From Channallabes apus (lineage: Eukaryota; Chordata; Actinopteri; Siluriformes; Clariidae), in contig CM060113.1 in NCBI GenBank assembly GCA_030522415.1, forward strand, positions 6,303,967 through 6,367,966: a stretch of DNA of 64,000 nt, written 5' to 3'. Made by a program: the position numbers and the translations under genes. The first letter of the stretch is position 1. Each line of letters starts with the position of its first letter. The notes beneath the pieces were generated by a model. The model did no database searches. It was not told the DNA's origin and saw only the letters and a program-made list of their open reading frames with translations. Positions 32,620 to 45,299 of the stretch are shown piece after piece.

Positions 32620-35600
32620 TCAGTTTTGCTCTGCTTCAGTCTCATTTGTATTCTCGTGGCACAATTCTGCAAAAAAACAAAAATACACAGAATATCTGTT
32701 ATAATCCATGTATTTATTATCGTATGTGTGTAATACAGTTAGTGTCAGGATTGTTACCCTGCTGGATTATAGATGAAGGTGTTACACAGGACTTATGTAT
32801 TTGAGAGATTTACACACAATGTGCTGAAGGCACTGATTTACTGAATTTTATTAACTAGATATCTCAAAAACTACTCTGTCTCATAAACTATATTAAGTAA
32901 TGTATAATTAGGTATTTATACCTTAATATTTGTGCTATCATGCTTTCATACATAGTGTATACAGCACTCATACTGACCTGATGTTGTACTGTAGAAAGTG
33001 AACGGTTTAGGAAATTTCAGACACTCAGCTTGTTTTGTGAACAAATCGACTGCAGATGTTGAAACTTCACGTTCTCGAGCTACAACATGGCACACAAATA
33101 CACATTTACTGAAATGTAATAAGTCAGGATGCTCTTCACATTAACAGTCTTTTTGCAGACACTCTTTATCCAGAGCGACTTTCATTTATTTTATAAATTT
33201 ACACTGCGAGCAGTTGAGGGTTAAGGGCTTTGATCGAGGTCGCAGCAGTGTTACACAACATATGTCATAACTATAAATGAAAATGAAATGTATGACGCAT
33301 CTTTATCTAATAAATGAATATTATATTCAGTGGCAAATTTATGTTGAACCGTATTTGTACACTTCTATAGGAATTCTGTAACACTGATTTAGCACATTGT
33401 TAAGGCTGCGATCTCTTTCCATATACACTTACTGTAATATTGTAAAGTTCTGGCACTGGCATGGAAACAGGCAGTTATGGGAATGACATAATTGCCCAAA
33501 GTCATAGAAAAGTGACTTACAGAACAATAAAAGTGTTCTGGTGGGGTATTCTCCATACTGTTGGCTGAAGTATACAGTAAGACAGGTGGAAGAAGATGGT
33601 AATAAACCGTACTGGATATTTCCACCATCATCTGTCAATAGGAATATTAAAATGTAATGGAAATAAAAAGTGTAAAATCAAAACAGTGTGTCATTTAGTG
33701 TCATTTACTGGTCATAGCATGAAAACGAAGATAGTTAAGGACTCACCAGACCCATTTACAGAATTCTTTCTATGGGGGAACGCATTGGATTCAAACCTAC
33801 ATCTGTTGTCTATACTGTGGGGGAAAAAGAGAAAGTGTGAAATCATAACGACTAAAACATTTCAGTTAAAATATTCAGTCTTCTACAGTACAATAGCAGT
33901 GCGACAAAACCATCTGTATACAGTATCAGTTAATGTAATCTTAAGGATTGCATCACACCATCACATTGTTGTTTATTTTTCTATAACAGAAGATCCAAAT
34001 GTGTTTTCAAGATGTACTGCAAGAGGTTTTGTCCACAGTCACTTACATTTCATGCTACTTTTACTAACTACTCAGAAATAAACCGGATCAATGCACGATA
34101 AAACTGGTTTATAGCAAGGACAAGTATTAATAATCCACCTCTACAGAACAAAGCTTAACCTGAATGCTTGTCTCAAGAAGTGAGTATCATTATTTGCACC
34201 AGGTGAGAGCTCCAGCCAATGTGTGTCCATCGTCTGTACGATCATTCCCACAATCCCCTCTGATGCTCCCACGGCAAGGATCCACTTCCCCATTATCTAA
34301 AATATTTGTAAAAAAAAATTTCATATGAATATGATCATTTTGGTGAGAAATCATGAGTCTGCAAAGTGCCTATAGATAGAATAAAAAATTGGTTATTTTT
34401 GTAACAACCTCAGCAGCATCAACCTCATTTCCCCTCTCGTCTGTTCCAAGCACTCAGCATTCAGCATCAGCAGTACAGTAATCACTGGCCTGATCATCTG
34501 TCATCACCCGACCCTGTTTCTCACTGGTTCATGCCTTAAGTTAGATACAGTAGGTCACTGGGTGGCTTAACAAACAAAAACATTCCTCTGAGACTACTCA
34601 GTTACAGGGACTGGACTGGAAATAAGGGGCAAATATTTGTCAAAAAGTTTGGAGAACTATTCCTCCAGAGGACATTAAACATACAGTACAAGAAAATCTG
34701 GCTCTTTGGAAGCAAAATTTGAAGAAATGGTGGTGGTGGTGGTGGGGGGGGGGGGGGGGGGGGGCTCTCTGCTCTGTTACTGATCGGCAGGTAATAATAA
34801 TAACTTTTTTTTTTTTTACTTTTCCAATACATCAAGTATAAAATGGATTAAAGGAAGAAGGATTATTTCTTGATGCGTCCACCGTACAGTACCTCGACAC
34901 AATGCCGGCCCCGAATCTGGAGAGACGGACAAATACATGCAATGCATGATGTGTCTAAACTTCGCTGTTTATTATCAACAGAAAGAGCATATTTAAGCTT
35001 TTGCCCCGGCGCTCTTTCATCAAATGAACAAAAGTCATTAACATGTAAGTCACAGGGAGACCCGGAGACACACAGACAGATGATAGGAAACACATTAGCA
35101 TTTTTTTGATCAGACAAAAGGCAATGTTTCATAGCCATGTAGGCGTGGGAAATTCAGGACTATATCAGTAAACCATACATACAACATACTGTACACATTA
35201 GTTAGTTTGTGCTAATCCTCAATAAAGCATGTTAGCTCACATTAATGTTCATGCCATTGTTGGAAACAGTACTGGAGATGCTGCTTTTCTTGCTAGCGTA
35301 TCTGATGATTTACAAATCTACACTCATACTCACTTTAATTTTACACTGTATCTTTTGAAGACTAATTAGAAGAGTAGGAGAAGCTCAGAACGTTAATGAT
35401 CAGTCAATAAACAAACATTAGACATTGACCTCTTCACATGGGTACACCAACAGTGGACACTAGATACTAGATACACTAGATATCAGTTCTAATGTTTGAG
35501 AATTTTGATTTCTGTTTAACATAATATATTTTAAATTAAACCGTAATATTCACAGATCTACATGAACAACGAATCTAAAGATTTTAAATGTATTGTAATT

Positions 35601-35749
35601 GTATAACGTGTTAAAGCTGAACTTACTGAGCTGTAGTTGCCGTGCAGCTCCAGTGGCTTTACGAGTTCCTTACAGTTCGGCTCAATTATGAAACTCAAAG
35701 CCAGGCCACTCAAAAGAGCCAGAGTGAAGCTGTATTTTAGGAAAGTCAT
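32620..35749 (-). CDS. Lipocalin B, STBP/alpha-1-acid-glycoprotein-like, six exons
   Basis: Exons are 35627-35749, 34160-34296, 33747-33814, 33521-33631, 32978-33079 and 32620-32666, giving 195 codons plus TGA. The signal peptide is MTFLKYSFTLALLSGLALSF and the mature start has EPNC and LVKPLEL. Exon 2 opens IMGKW (the lipocalin GxW), followed by AVGASEGIVGM, which groups it with lipocalin A. Exon 4 has a single Cys (SSSTC) where A and C have a pair. Exon 5 carries DLFTKQAECLKF. It is the most compact copy at 3.1 kb. The coding sequence is intact, but both ends look altered: the TATA position reads CATAAG and the ancestral AATAAA is split by a MITE. It could be weakly or differently expressed. 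A secreted ligand-binding role is inferred from the family. Confidence 0.8.
34741..34764. repeat. Poly-G run
   Basis: A run of about 20 G follows a short GGT repeat, in intron 1 of lipocalin B. Such a tract can form a quadruplex and is prone to length errors in assemblies. Confidence 0.9.
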
Positions 35750-35793
35750 GTCAGATCCTGGTGCTGAACTTCAAACAGGACTCCAGCGAGACC

Positions 35794-35799
35794 CTTATG
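35794..35799 (-). promoter_or_regulatory. Degenerate TATA position of lipocalin B
   Basis: The minus strand reads CATAAG at the position where lipocalins A, C and D read TATAAA, 45 bp upstream of the start codon. The flanking promoter sequence still aligns, including the upstream block gaccctgaac-like near 35885. Confidence 0.5.
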
Positions 35800-36094
35800 C
35801 CCCTGTCTGTCTGTAAGAGTAAGTTTGTAATACTGTAACTCTCCCCTATATGGAAAAAAGAAACCCCAACCAATCTGTACAGACCCTGAACTGCATACAA
35901 AAACTAGTGTGAGCAAAGGTTACATTTTTTACTTTTTTTTTCTAAATCATCACTAAACTTTCAGTAGTTATTTTGTGGAAAATGGTTTCATGCTGTCTCT
36001 TTAATCTCTGCATAAAAACAAGGAAGTATTCAAATATGGTAAACATAATCAGTTTGGATGAATCCCTGTTATAGTTTGAGTTGTTTTAACATAT

Positions 36095-36310
36095 GACATA
36101 CGAGGGGCATTCAAGTCAAACTGGGACTTGTGAGGAACTTTCGCTTCAATGAAGGCGTAAACCTGATTGACATTTACAGAAGACTTCAAGCGCAGTACAG
36201 TGATGAGACACTTAGCGGCAGTAAAATTTGTAGGGTGCAAATATTTTTAAAAAGCTGTACGCCCGTGAATGACGATCCCAGCCGAGGTGCGGCTCGGACA
36301 CAGCTGCAGT
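36095..36310 (+). mobile_element. Mariner fragment, N-terminal part
   Basis: It starts at the terminus cgaggggcattcaagtcaaa and encodes IDIYRRLQAQYSDETLSGSK and VNDDPS, the mariner DNA-binding region. It ends abruptly. It lies upstream of lipocalin B. Confidence 0.7.
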
Positions 36311-36479
36311 CGTTCTTGTGAACTTTCAGCGACTGTAATGTCTGATCCTTGAACATGATTTGCTAAATTGTCAACAGAGAGATGCATCTGAAGGCCAGGC
36401 CATCTGATGCAGCATCCATTGCTCTCCTTTTTTGAACAAATAGCTTTTATATAACCTAGAGGTGTGTTTGGCATCATGT

Positions 36480-37421
36480 ACCTGTTGGAAAACAGCCCTT
36501 AAGTACACATCAGATGGCATGGCATGTCATTGCAAAAAGCTGTGGTATCCATGCTGGTTAAGTGTGCTCTCAATTTTGAGAACATTACCAAAAATGTCAT
36601 GAGAAGAACGACTCCTGTCCATGCTTCACAGCATGAGCTTCACATTCAGAAATCATCTGTTCACTCGTACATCTGACAAACAACCAAAAATCCCCAAATT
36701 GGAATCATCAGACCTCCTACTGATCTAATGTCCAGTCCCAAGCAGGTCTTTTTAGCTTGTTGTTTCTCTGAAGTGGAATGGTTTCTGCCTTTATGTGTTC
36801 TCTAATCTGAGGTGCTGTAAATCAACAGTTTCTGACTCTGGTCTTTATGATAAACTTATCCTCTGCAGTAGAGATAGCTCTTAAGCTTTCTTTCCAGATG
36901 GGAGCCAGTTTTATCAAAATCTGACTGCACTTGGGGATACATTTAAAGTTGTTGAGATGTTTTTCTGAATGTCTAACCTTTATTTGTTAATCTAATGATG
37001 GTCTGTCTTTTCTCTTTACTGAGTATTTCTTGCCATAATATGGATTTGTACAGTAACTGTAGACGCTAATAGGGCTATTGACTTTACCCTCCCTCTGTAC
37101 AAGACAAGAGCACATTAAGAAGGTTAGAACTGTAACAGATTAACCCGTGACAAGGCACAGCTGTGAACTGAAGACCATTCCAGGTGACTACCTTGTGAAT
37201 CTGATGAGAGAATGCCATGTGTGTGCCAAGCTGTCAGTAAAGCTAAGCGTAGCTACTTTGGCAATCTTAAGTACAGTATACAAATATTCCTGGGTTGTTT
37301 AACTTTTTTTTTTTTTTTTTTACTACATAATTACTGTATATACATGTTCTTGAATTATGTTGAAAATAATAAAGAAAAACCACTGAATGAGAAGGTGTGT
37401 CCAAATTTTTGATTGGTAGTG
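36480..37421 (-). mobile_element. Decayed Tc1-like element between lipocalins A and B
   Basis: The right end reads aaggtgtgtccaaatttttg and then attggtagtg before TA, a known fish Tc1 terminus. The interior is degraded sequence with no open frame; the phrase ttgccataatatggatttgt near 37032 is typical of the family. The left end was not located. Confidence 0.5.
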
Positions 37422-37852
37422 TACAGTATGTGTATAACTCAATCTTAAATATATAAAAGAAATGACATGCATTGTTTTTTTTAATGTCTTTTTTGTTTTG
37501 TTGATGCTTTTGTTTGTTTGTTTGTTTGTTTGTAGAATCCAAACAGTATAATTAATATAGTATATTTTTTATATATAATTATAAAAACACATTTAATTAG
37601 AATTAGTAGCCAAGTTCAAGGTCCTTAAGGAAGAACCAGCTATAATCTAAAATAGTCCATGAATGAATGAGCTTTGTAACATCTTTCATATACATGTTTT
37701 TGTAACACATTATTTAAGACATAATCAGACAATCAGACTGCTTTAAATCTGTAAAAGTTAATTTATGATGTAGGTTTTTATTATGGGTTCATCTAAAAAT
37801 TCTATGAGTATTGACAATTCAATTATGAGGCATGTTACACAGAGTTGAGCAC

Positions 37853-37858
37853 TTTATT
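37853..37858 (-). terminator. Polyadenylation signal of lipocalin A
   Basis: AATAAA on the minus strand lies about 120 bp beyond the stop codon, in a block aligned with the 3' end of lipocalins C and D. Confidence 0.6.
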
Positions 37859-37980
37859 TTAAAAAACTCCTGAATCAGCTTTAACAGATCTCTTTATTGA
37901 TAATCATTGAAAAAAAAATTATTGTAATAAGAACCGTTTTCATTTTTGCTCTGCTTCAGTCTCCTTTGTGTTTTGTGCTC

Positions 37981-40900
37981 CTACTCCGGGCACAATTCTG
38001 CAAAAACAAACAAACAAACAAACAAACAAACAAATACACAGAATATCTGTTATAACCCCTGTATTTATTACTGTACATTCAGTGGATATCATCACCATGT
38101 TACCCAGGACTTGTGTATTAGACAGCGTCACCGTGCTGAAAGGATCTGACATTTAAACCCACATTGATTTGTTGAATTGTTTGTTGCTAGATAATCTAAC
38201 CTACTGTATCTTTTAAAATACACGAAGTAATAAATTATTAGGCATGTATACCGCAATGTTTGTCATTGTTTATACATTTCTTAAATAATTATTTTATCGA
38301 CAGTGTATACATAACTCATACTGACCTGATACTTTATTGTAGAAAGTGAACAGTTCAGGAAAGCCCAGACACTCGGCTTGCTTTTTGAACAAATCCACTG
38401 TCGATGTTGAAACTTCGCGTTCTCGAGCTACAACATGACACACAAAACTTTTTTTTACTGAAATGTTTCTGAAATGTAATAAGTCCAGATCTGCTTGACA
38501 TCTACAGTCATAGCATCCTGCCCTTATCGAGAGCAACTCACATTTATCTTGTACATTTGATGAATTATTTGCAATTGAATTTCTTACATTGCAAAGCACA
38601 CACAGTAACACTGCAAGAACATCAAACTAAAGTAAATCCGAATAAGAGGCCCTGATTATATTGCATAAATATTATTTAGTAAAACAAAATTCCTCCGCGC
38701 TCTCAAAAACTTTATGCATTCTGATTAGACAGTGTAGGAAATTAAAGAGGAGAATTATAATGCCGGATCAAACTTTTTAAAATATTATTAATTAAATCTG
38801 TGCTGAAAAAACTGTTGTCACCAAAAATGTAACAGATGAAGACTCATGTCCATCAATCTGATATACAGTATGCTGGAGAAACTCCCGGGTGGGAAGACAC
38901 TGCTTTGTGTAGTTAACATCAAATACAAAAATGAATAAATAAACATCAACAACTTCCACTAAAGAGTCTGGAACGCAGAGTACAGGATGCGTCACACGGC
39001 CACGATATACTGTACTGTAACCATATTATACCAAAGATAGAAGTCTATATTTTTTTGTTATTTTAATGTTCTATTCAGAAAGTCCCAGTTATTTCTATAT
39101 TAAATTTTTTATGTCTTTAAATGTAATTACTTTTTATAATAACAATAAACCGATACAAACAGAAGCTATATAACAGTTTGTTCTCTGTACAAATAAAATT
39201 GTTAGCTAGTGACTACAAGCCCTTTGTAAGGGTTACCCCCTAGAGGGCGCCAGAACGCCCATTTGTTTAAGTTTGGTTGGAGTTCTGTTTTGTAGTTTTT
39301 GTGTTAACTTCAGTTCCCAGTGTGCACCTCGGTCAGGTGACGTAGAAGCTCACCTGATCCGCGGGAAGATAATCACGTTTAGTTATGTTAGTTATAAATA
39401 GCCTGGCTGAACTTCAGTCAGGCGTCTTTCTTTAGTCTAGTGAGAAGTTTGTGTTGGGATTCCTTTATGTTGCTTTATGTTTAATAAAGACTGTTACTTT
39501 GAACCGCCAGCTCGCTTCCTCTGCGTTCATGCCACGCACACACCGCCGACACAAACGTGACACCCTTGAGCTGTTGTTTGTGCTGTTTTTATTAATAATA
39601 ACAATAGACAGATAGAAACAGAGAGTATTTCTAAACAAAATAAATTTAGCAAAATGTCCCTTTGCGCCACCTGGTGGTCATTTCACAAATTATTTTGAAT
39701 TGCGACTGATTTATTTTGGCTGTTGCCGTTTGACCGCGACAGAGCGCGCGGCAGTAATAGACATTCCCCCTGAGTAACCACTGTAGGAACTTTTCAATCA
39801 ACTTTCTGTTCTGCTGTTTCATATCAGCCTGTTATTGATTAATTTCTGATATAAGCATGACCATGGTAAATTATAGTTAAGTTCTTTGACAGATGTGGGA
39901 TGAGACAGTTTTGGGAATGAACCTCACTCACGCACTCACTCACACACTCATAGTCTATACCGCTTTATCCTGTATACAGGATTGCCGGGGCCTGGAGCCT
40001 ATCCCAGGAGACTTAGGCCATGAGGCAGAGTAGACCCTGTACAGGGTGCCAATCTGCCGCAGGGGAATGAACCTAATGGTCCAAAGGGTTCCAGTGTTTC
40101 ACAGCATGGGGCAGTGGTAGCTCAGTGTGTTATAGCTCTGACTTGCTGATTAGAAGGTTATTGGTTCAAACTCCAGCTAGTTGTTGCTGTTGGGCCCTTG
40201 AGCAAGTCCCTTAGAATTTCACACTGCAGTAACGTATAACATATATGTAATGAATAGAGGCTGAACTTAAAAAATGAATACTTACAAAACAGCATAAGCA
40301 CTCTGCTGTGGTAGTATTTGTCTTCTTGGTCGAGGTATCCAATAAGACAGTTGGAGCAGGATGGTAATAAATAGTACTGGATGCTGCCACCATTGGCTGT
40401 CAGTAGACATATGAAAATGTGTTGAAATTAAAAGGGATATAAATAAAACAGTGTACCATTATAGTTGTAGCCTGAATAAAGGGATAAATCAGGACTTACG
40501 AGACTCAGGAATTCTATCGCTTGTAAGAGGGAGTTCCATTGTATCATGCCGACATGTGTTGTCTAGTCTGTGGAGGAAAAGGAAGAAATGTGAATGTGTA
40601 AGTGCTAAAACCTTCCAGTGAAACCATTCAGGCTACAACAGGTGAATTAGGGCCGTGCTAGATAACAACGGTGCTCACAAAAAAAAAATATAGCCACTTT
40701 GGACGCAGCTTTGACATGTTCATTTAGGGTGAACTCATGTTTGTAGACAATAAAATCTACATGTTGAGTTATTGTTAGAGGACAATCAATCTAAAGTGCA
40801 GTATATCCAGTTTTCATTTTATAATAATAAAGTGGTAATGTGAGGGATGTACTTACTTTGGTGAGATACTGTACTTGCTATTTAACAAAAATGACAAAAT

Positions 40901-42407
40901 GTCTAATTGTTGCTACTGTTAAGCTTTCTATATAATAAGGATGGTGTTGGATTATAATATCAGGTTATCCAGTTTGTGTAACCGCTAAAGTATAAATATG
41001 GATTTGGATATACTGTACCACTTGTAAAGAGCAGGGAGAGAGTAGGGAGGCTCATAACCTGTAGGCTTGTTTCACACGGATGGTTTTGTCATTCGCACCA
41101 GGTGAGAGCTCTATCCAGTGTGTCTCCATCGTCTGTATGATCATTCCCACAATACCTTCAGATGCTCCTACAGCAGAGGTCCACTTTCCCATGATCTAAA
41201 ATATCAACATGTAAACGTGTACATTTAAAAACTCCAACTGAATTTTATATACTAGTTCCTATTGTATATGTGAAACTCTGGACACCTTTATATTAAATAA
41301 CACTTTTATTTAAATTCATTCATTAAAAAGGAGAGCGGAGAAGGGAATTGCCAAAAACGTATGGCACAATATGATGATATTGAGAGCTGAAAAAAAATGA
41401 GAATTAAAAAAAATAATAATATGTAGGAAAAGTAAGGCAAATATTCTAAAAAAAAAAAAAAAAAACAGCAATGGAAAAAGGAATTAAGGGAATTTACAGT
41501 ATGACAGTGATTATTGAACTGAATGTAACATATAAAAGAAATAAACAGTAAAAACAAGATACTCTGATGTACTTATTGAATTATTAAGTGAATAAAAACT
41601 GATTACAAATGTATGAGAGGCTCGTGTCCTGTTACACTTGTTGGGAAATTATTCAATGCAATATCTCAACCCTTTTTAGGGCATTTTAGGTTGAGATTGT
41701 CCAGGAAGTTCCGGCGCCATGTTGCACGTGGTCGGCCTTGTTTCCGCCTTCCTTTTGGGCCGTCCATAATCAAACCAAATTGCTGATTTTGGGAGCCGTG
41801 GACGTTGTTTACGGGGTATTTGGCTCGCAAAAAAAATTACTGTTGTCATTTTTATGATGCAGATCAATCAGTGAGGTTACCATATATGGTTCTTACTGTA
41901 TATACCTTATCTGTGATTTGATCTGTATTGCGATTCTGCTCATGATTTTATAAATACTCCCATTCAATATTATGTATATATATTTAATTTTTTTTACAAT
42001 TTAAATCAAACAATTTTCTCATCCCAAATGGGAAATTTTGCCGCCTGCCGATGTGTGAATAGTTTAGTGCACACCACCTGTAGGATTATAGAGGAACTGC
42101 AACAGTTTACCACTTCAAACACATAGACATAAACATAAAAAAAATTATTATGGAGTCAATGTAGCAATACGTAGTTATTATTTTTTTCCAAATATAATCA
42201 CCACTGTATTTCTCATTTCCTTTAAAAAAGACATAAAATTCTACTGGTCAAGCATACTGTAGTAAAATCAACCCGAACACTTACTGAGCTGTAGTCGCCA
42301 TTCAGCTCCAGTGGCTTTACGAGTTCCTTACAGTTCGGCTCAATCCTGAAGCTGAAAGCCAGGCCACTCAAAAGAGCCAGAGCGAAGCTGTATCTCAGGA
42401 AAGCCAT
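37981..42407 (-). CDS. Lipocalin A, STBP/alpha-1-acid-glycoprotein-like, short C-terminus
   Basis: Exons are 42285-42407, 41059-41195, 40500-40567, 40286-40396, 38326-38427 and 37981-37997, giving 185 codons plus TAG. The signal peptide is MAFLRYSFALALLSGLAFSF. Exon 2 opens IMGKW (the GxW motif) followed by AVGASEGIVGM. Exon 3 has DNTC, exon 4 a C-S-N-C pair, and exon 5 [12 protein letters not shown]. Exon 6 encodes only ELCPE before an in-frame TAG, whereas siblings run ten more residues; an insertion in the last exon caused this and also destroyed the ancestral stop. The conserved Cys of ELC is kept, so the fold may be unaffected. Intron 4 contains a solo LTR and SINE pieces. A secreted carrier role is inferred from the family. 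A different use of exon 6 cannot be excluded without transcripts. Confidence 0.75.
38004..38033. repeat. (CAAA)n microsatellite at the exon 6 acceptor of lipocalin A
   Basis: About seven CAAA units begin 7 bp upstream (on the minus strand) of the last exon, so the minus-strand polypyrimidine tract is (TTTG)n. Confidence 0.85.
39225..39562 (+). mobile_element. Solo LTR, 338 bp, in intron 4 of lipocalin A
   Basis: It begins TGTAAGGG and ends AACGTGACA, flanked by the 5-bp duplication CCCTT at 39220-39224 and 39563-39567. It has a TATA-like ataaatag near 39396 and AATAAA near 39483. No internal region is present, so it is the product of LTR-LTR recombination. It is unrelated in sequence to the LTRs at 57.8 and 62.5 kb. 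Confidence 0.85.
39930..40215. repeat. Two SINE pieces, intron 4 of lipocalin A
   Basis: 39930-40075 is a reversed copy of the family above (accgctttatcctgtataca). 40105-40215 is a different tRNA-derived SINE with ggtagctcagtg and ggttcaaactcc (A and B boxes). Confidence 0.65.
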
Positions 42408-42450
42408 TGTGGATCCTTGTGCAGAACTTCAAACAGGACACCAGTGAGAA

Positions 42451-42456
42451 TTTATA
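42451..42456 (-). promoter_or_regulatory. TATA box of lipocalin A
   Basis: TATAAA on the minus strand lies 44 bp upstream of the start codon at 42407, conserved in place with lipocalins C and D. Confidence 0.65.
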
Positions 42457-43140
42457 CTGCTGTACGGTTGGTGATGCAACAGGTCTAGACAGTGTTGCAA
42501 CACTCTCTAGTATGTAAAAAAAAAAACAACAACCAGCCAATCTGTACGCACCCTGAACCTCCTAATATAACTTGTGTGAGCACAGTGTTTTCTTTTAAAA
42601 TCAACCTTAAATATGAAATTAAAAAAAACAATTCTGCAAAACTCTACAAAGCACATTTCCTTTCTTTTCACTTTAAAATCACACTTTCTGCACCTCTACA
42701 TACAAAATCACAAAAGTGGGAACAAGTGAGACAAGGAACACAGAGGCAAGCTTTTTTTTTTTTTTTTACGTGCACTTTTAATTGATCACATAATCAACCA
42801 TGGTTTGACTGAACGCAATTCAGTGGCTGCAGTGAGGCCTGTTAGAGACCACGTCAATATTCTCCTAGACTCTTTACAGTCAGTACAGTGATGCAGTGAT
42901 ATGCATCACTAAGACGACATCGAGATGTACAGGATACAGTCCTAATATTATATGTCTCATATTTATGAAATGTGTAGCCTGTACTGTATATACTTTCTTT
43001 TCACACAGTTGAAAGTTGATGTGAAAGTGGTGTCAGGGCTCAAGTCACATCCATAGCAAACATGGTGTTAACTAATGATGTAATCAAACTGTCTGATCAA
43101 AATTCAAATAAGAGACAACGCACCCATGTTCACAAACATA

Positions 43141-43672
43141 CATCGGGTCAGATTTTCCACTGATTGTCTCCTACAACAATCAACCATTACAATGTGATGC
43201 AAAATATTAAACCCAACACTGTGGAGGTTCCCCTCGTGTCACCGGGGCAACTCTGGCTCCGCTTTTGGCCAAACATTGGCAGCGGAACCTTTGAGTGCTG
43301 CAGGTTTGCAGGGTGGGGCCTCCGTGGAGCGAACCTGTATGTCTGGCGCATCCCAGAGGTGATCAATCGGATTGAGATCTGGGAAGTTTGGAAGCCAGGA
43401 CTACAGTCTTGAGTTCTTTGCCTGCTGGGCCGCATGCACGGCGAGCGTTGGCGTACTGGGGGTTCTGGTGCCTTTCTATCGACACCAGCATTGACTTTTT
43501 CGACATGTTTTGCTACATTGTTTTTTCTATGGGATCGGACCGGAAAGGATGAGCTTCAGTACCCATCGGCACGGGTGTGACCTTTGGGCGGTCAGCAGTT
43601 TACTGGTATATAATTCATAATGAACATTAATGTGTTAATGTTACATTGTGTTAACGTTATGGCTGATCGATG
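43141..43672. mobile_element. Short DNA transposon with TA flanks
   Basis: The ends are CATCGGGTCAG and CTGATCGATG, with TA at 43139-43140 and 43673-43674. The interior is GC-richer than its surroundings. A related end (ggctgatcagtgta) occurs at 7611-7624. Family not assigned. Confidence 0.6.
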
Positions 43673-44339
43673 TACGTTGAAATCAAGTGAAGCAGTGAAG
43701 CAAGTCTATCATGTGTAGTTTAAAAGGAAACATTGCTTTAGATGTGGATGAAATCTTCAGGGCTGATCAGAATCAGAAGCTGTTAATTTGCATTTTACGG
43801 CAGGTCTACAAAAATATAACATTCATTTTTGGGAAGATTAATTTTACAGAAACTAATAAAGATTTTCTACCGTATTGACTTTGTTTATTGATTTTGTATA
43901 CAGTGTAATAGAGCATGGTATGGCATCACGGCCCTACTAAAAATCTATTCAAGAGTAAAGCAATTTTATACTATTTTATTTATTTAAAAAATATACCATG
44001 ATCCCTGAAGATTAATATAAACAATATTGTGATGGTTGTGTTAATAATTTTATCTGTTTAGTGTCAAATCATCACTAAGACCTATTTATATGATATCCTG
44101 TGTGAATCACTTTGTTGAAGTCACTTTTTGTGAAGAGAGAACGTGGTTTTGAATCTATAAATGCATTTTGCATGAAGGATTTGTGCAGTTTGAGCAAAAG
44201 GTTACCAGTTACTATACTTTGCATGTAAAATTTTGAGAATTTAAGCTGTAGTTTTTAGCAAATTAGTTTAAACGATGAAGAAAAACTGAATATACACCTG
44301 TAGTGCTGGTGATCATGGGTAAAGAGCCATGTTGAAACA

Positions 44340-44790
44340 GCTTGGGTTAAACAAATGCTCTAGCGATAATTTCTATCACTGTTAGACACACTGCATTTTA
44401 CATTCATTAATCATTAATAGATTGTTTTGCCAGTCATATAAGTCTTATAAAGATACCATGTCCAATGCTAAGTATTATCCAGTGAGACATGACACAATAA
44501 ATACTAATGCCTTAATGGAATCATTCTCTTTTTTATTTTATTTTTCTGTGGTCTGAGGAATATAATAATATACAATAAACTCAATATAATGAAAAGAGCT
44601 TTGGATACTCTGAGCATGGTATGTTCGGGCTGGTTGGAGGATTTTAAAGTCTGTGCATTACCTGGAGTTTTATCCACCGCACTCTCACATGGAGACCATG
44701 GTAATGGAGTTATACACCACTCTGTACAGCCATGGTGAGCGGAAAAGCATGGCAGAATAGGGAGAAAAAAAACATGTTAAATGTTTAGCT
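44340..44790. repeat. Duplicate of the mmp25 3' flank
   Basis: It aligns with 46140-46930: ataccatgtccaatg followed by tattatccagtgagacatga here, and ataccatgtccaatg followed by tgttatccagtgagatatga near 46255. The cactctgtaca block near the mmp25 stop is also shared (44738 and 46886). The copy is diverged. Confidence 0.6.
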
Positions 44791-44964
44791 ACAGTGAACA
44801 CGGGCTCCTTTAAAGTTTATAATATGTAACAATCTGAAGGTTATGAAAATCCCTCCATAGGGACGAAGACCGAGCGAGTAAAAAAATATAATGTTTCATA
44901 AACCCACATGAGAGGTTTGATTATGTCTAACAGGCTCTACACATTTACATACTATATAAACAAT

Positions 44965-45295
44965 ATGATCAGGACGTTCAAATCAAACCTGGACTTTTGA
45001 TTGTACAGAATAAAAGATCACAGTTATGAGAGTAAAAACTCCCTTTACTTCTCTATATACAGTATGAATGGTTGTTCTATCACTGTGCAGTGTACAGATG
45101 CATCTCTTTCGCAAGTTGCCAACAGGTTATCCTCTGATTTTCAAGCACCAGGCGTTCCACTTGCTGAGTATTCATGGCTAAGTGTTTCATTACTGTACTG
45201 TGATTGAAGTCTTCTATAAAGGTTCAATCAGTTTTGTGCCTTTGAAATTTCATGAAGTCCCGTTTTGAGTTGAATGCCCCTCGTATATCGTTATT
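44965..45295 (-). mobile_element. Mariner deletion derivative with both ends
   Basis: The termini are gacgttcaaatcaaacctgg and, at the right, gagttgaatgcccctcgta. It contains short pieces of transposase only. Confidence 0.65.
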
Positions 45296-45299
45296 TTTG

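Noticed and set aside
34863..35138. 91-codon minus-strand ORF in intron 1 of lipocalin B
   Set aside because: No recognised domain and no counterpart in the sibling introns; most likely repeat-derived.
43187..43435. Overlapping 82-codon ORFs on both strands
   Set aside because: Inside a TA-flanked DNA repeat (43141-43672); open frames follow from its GC content.
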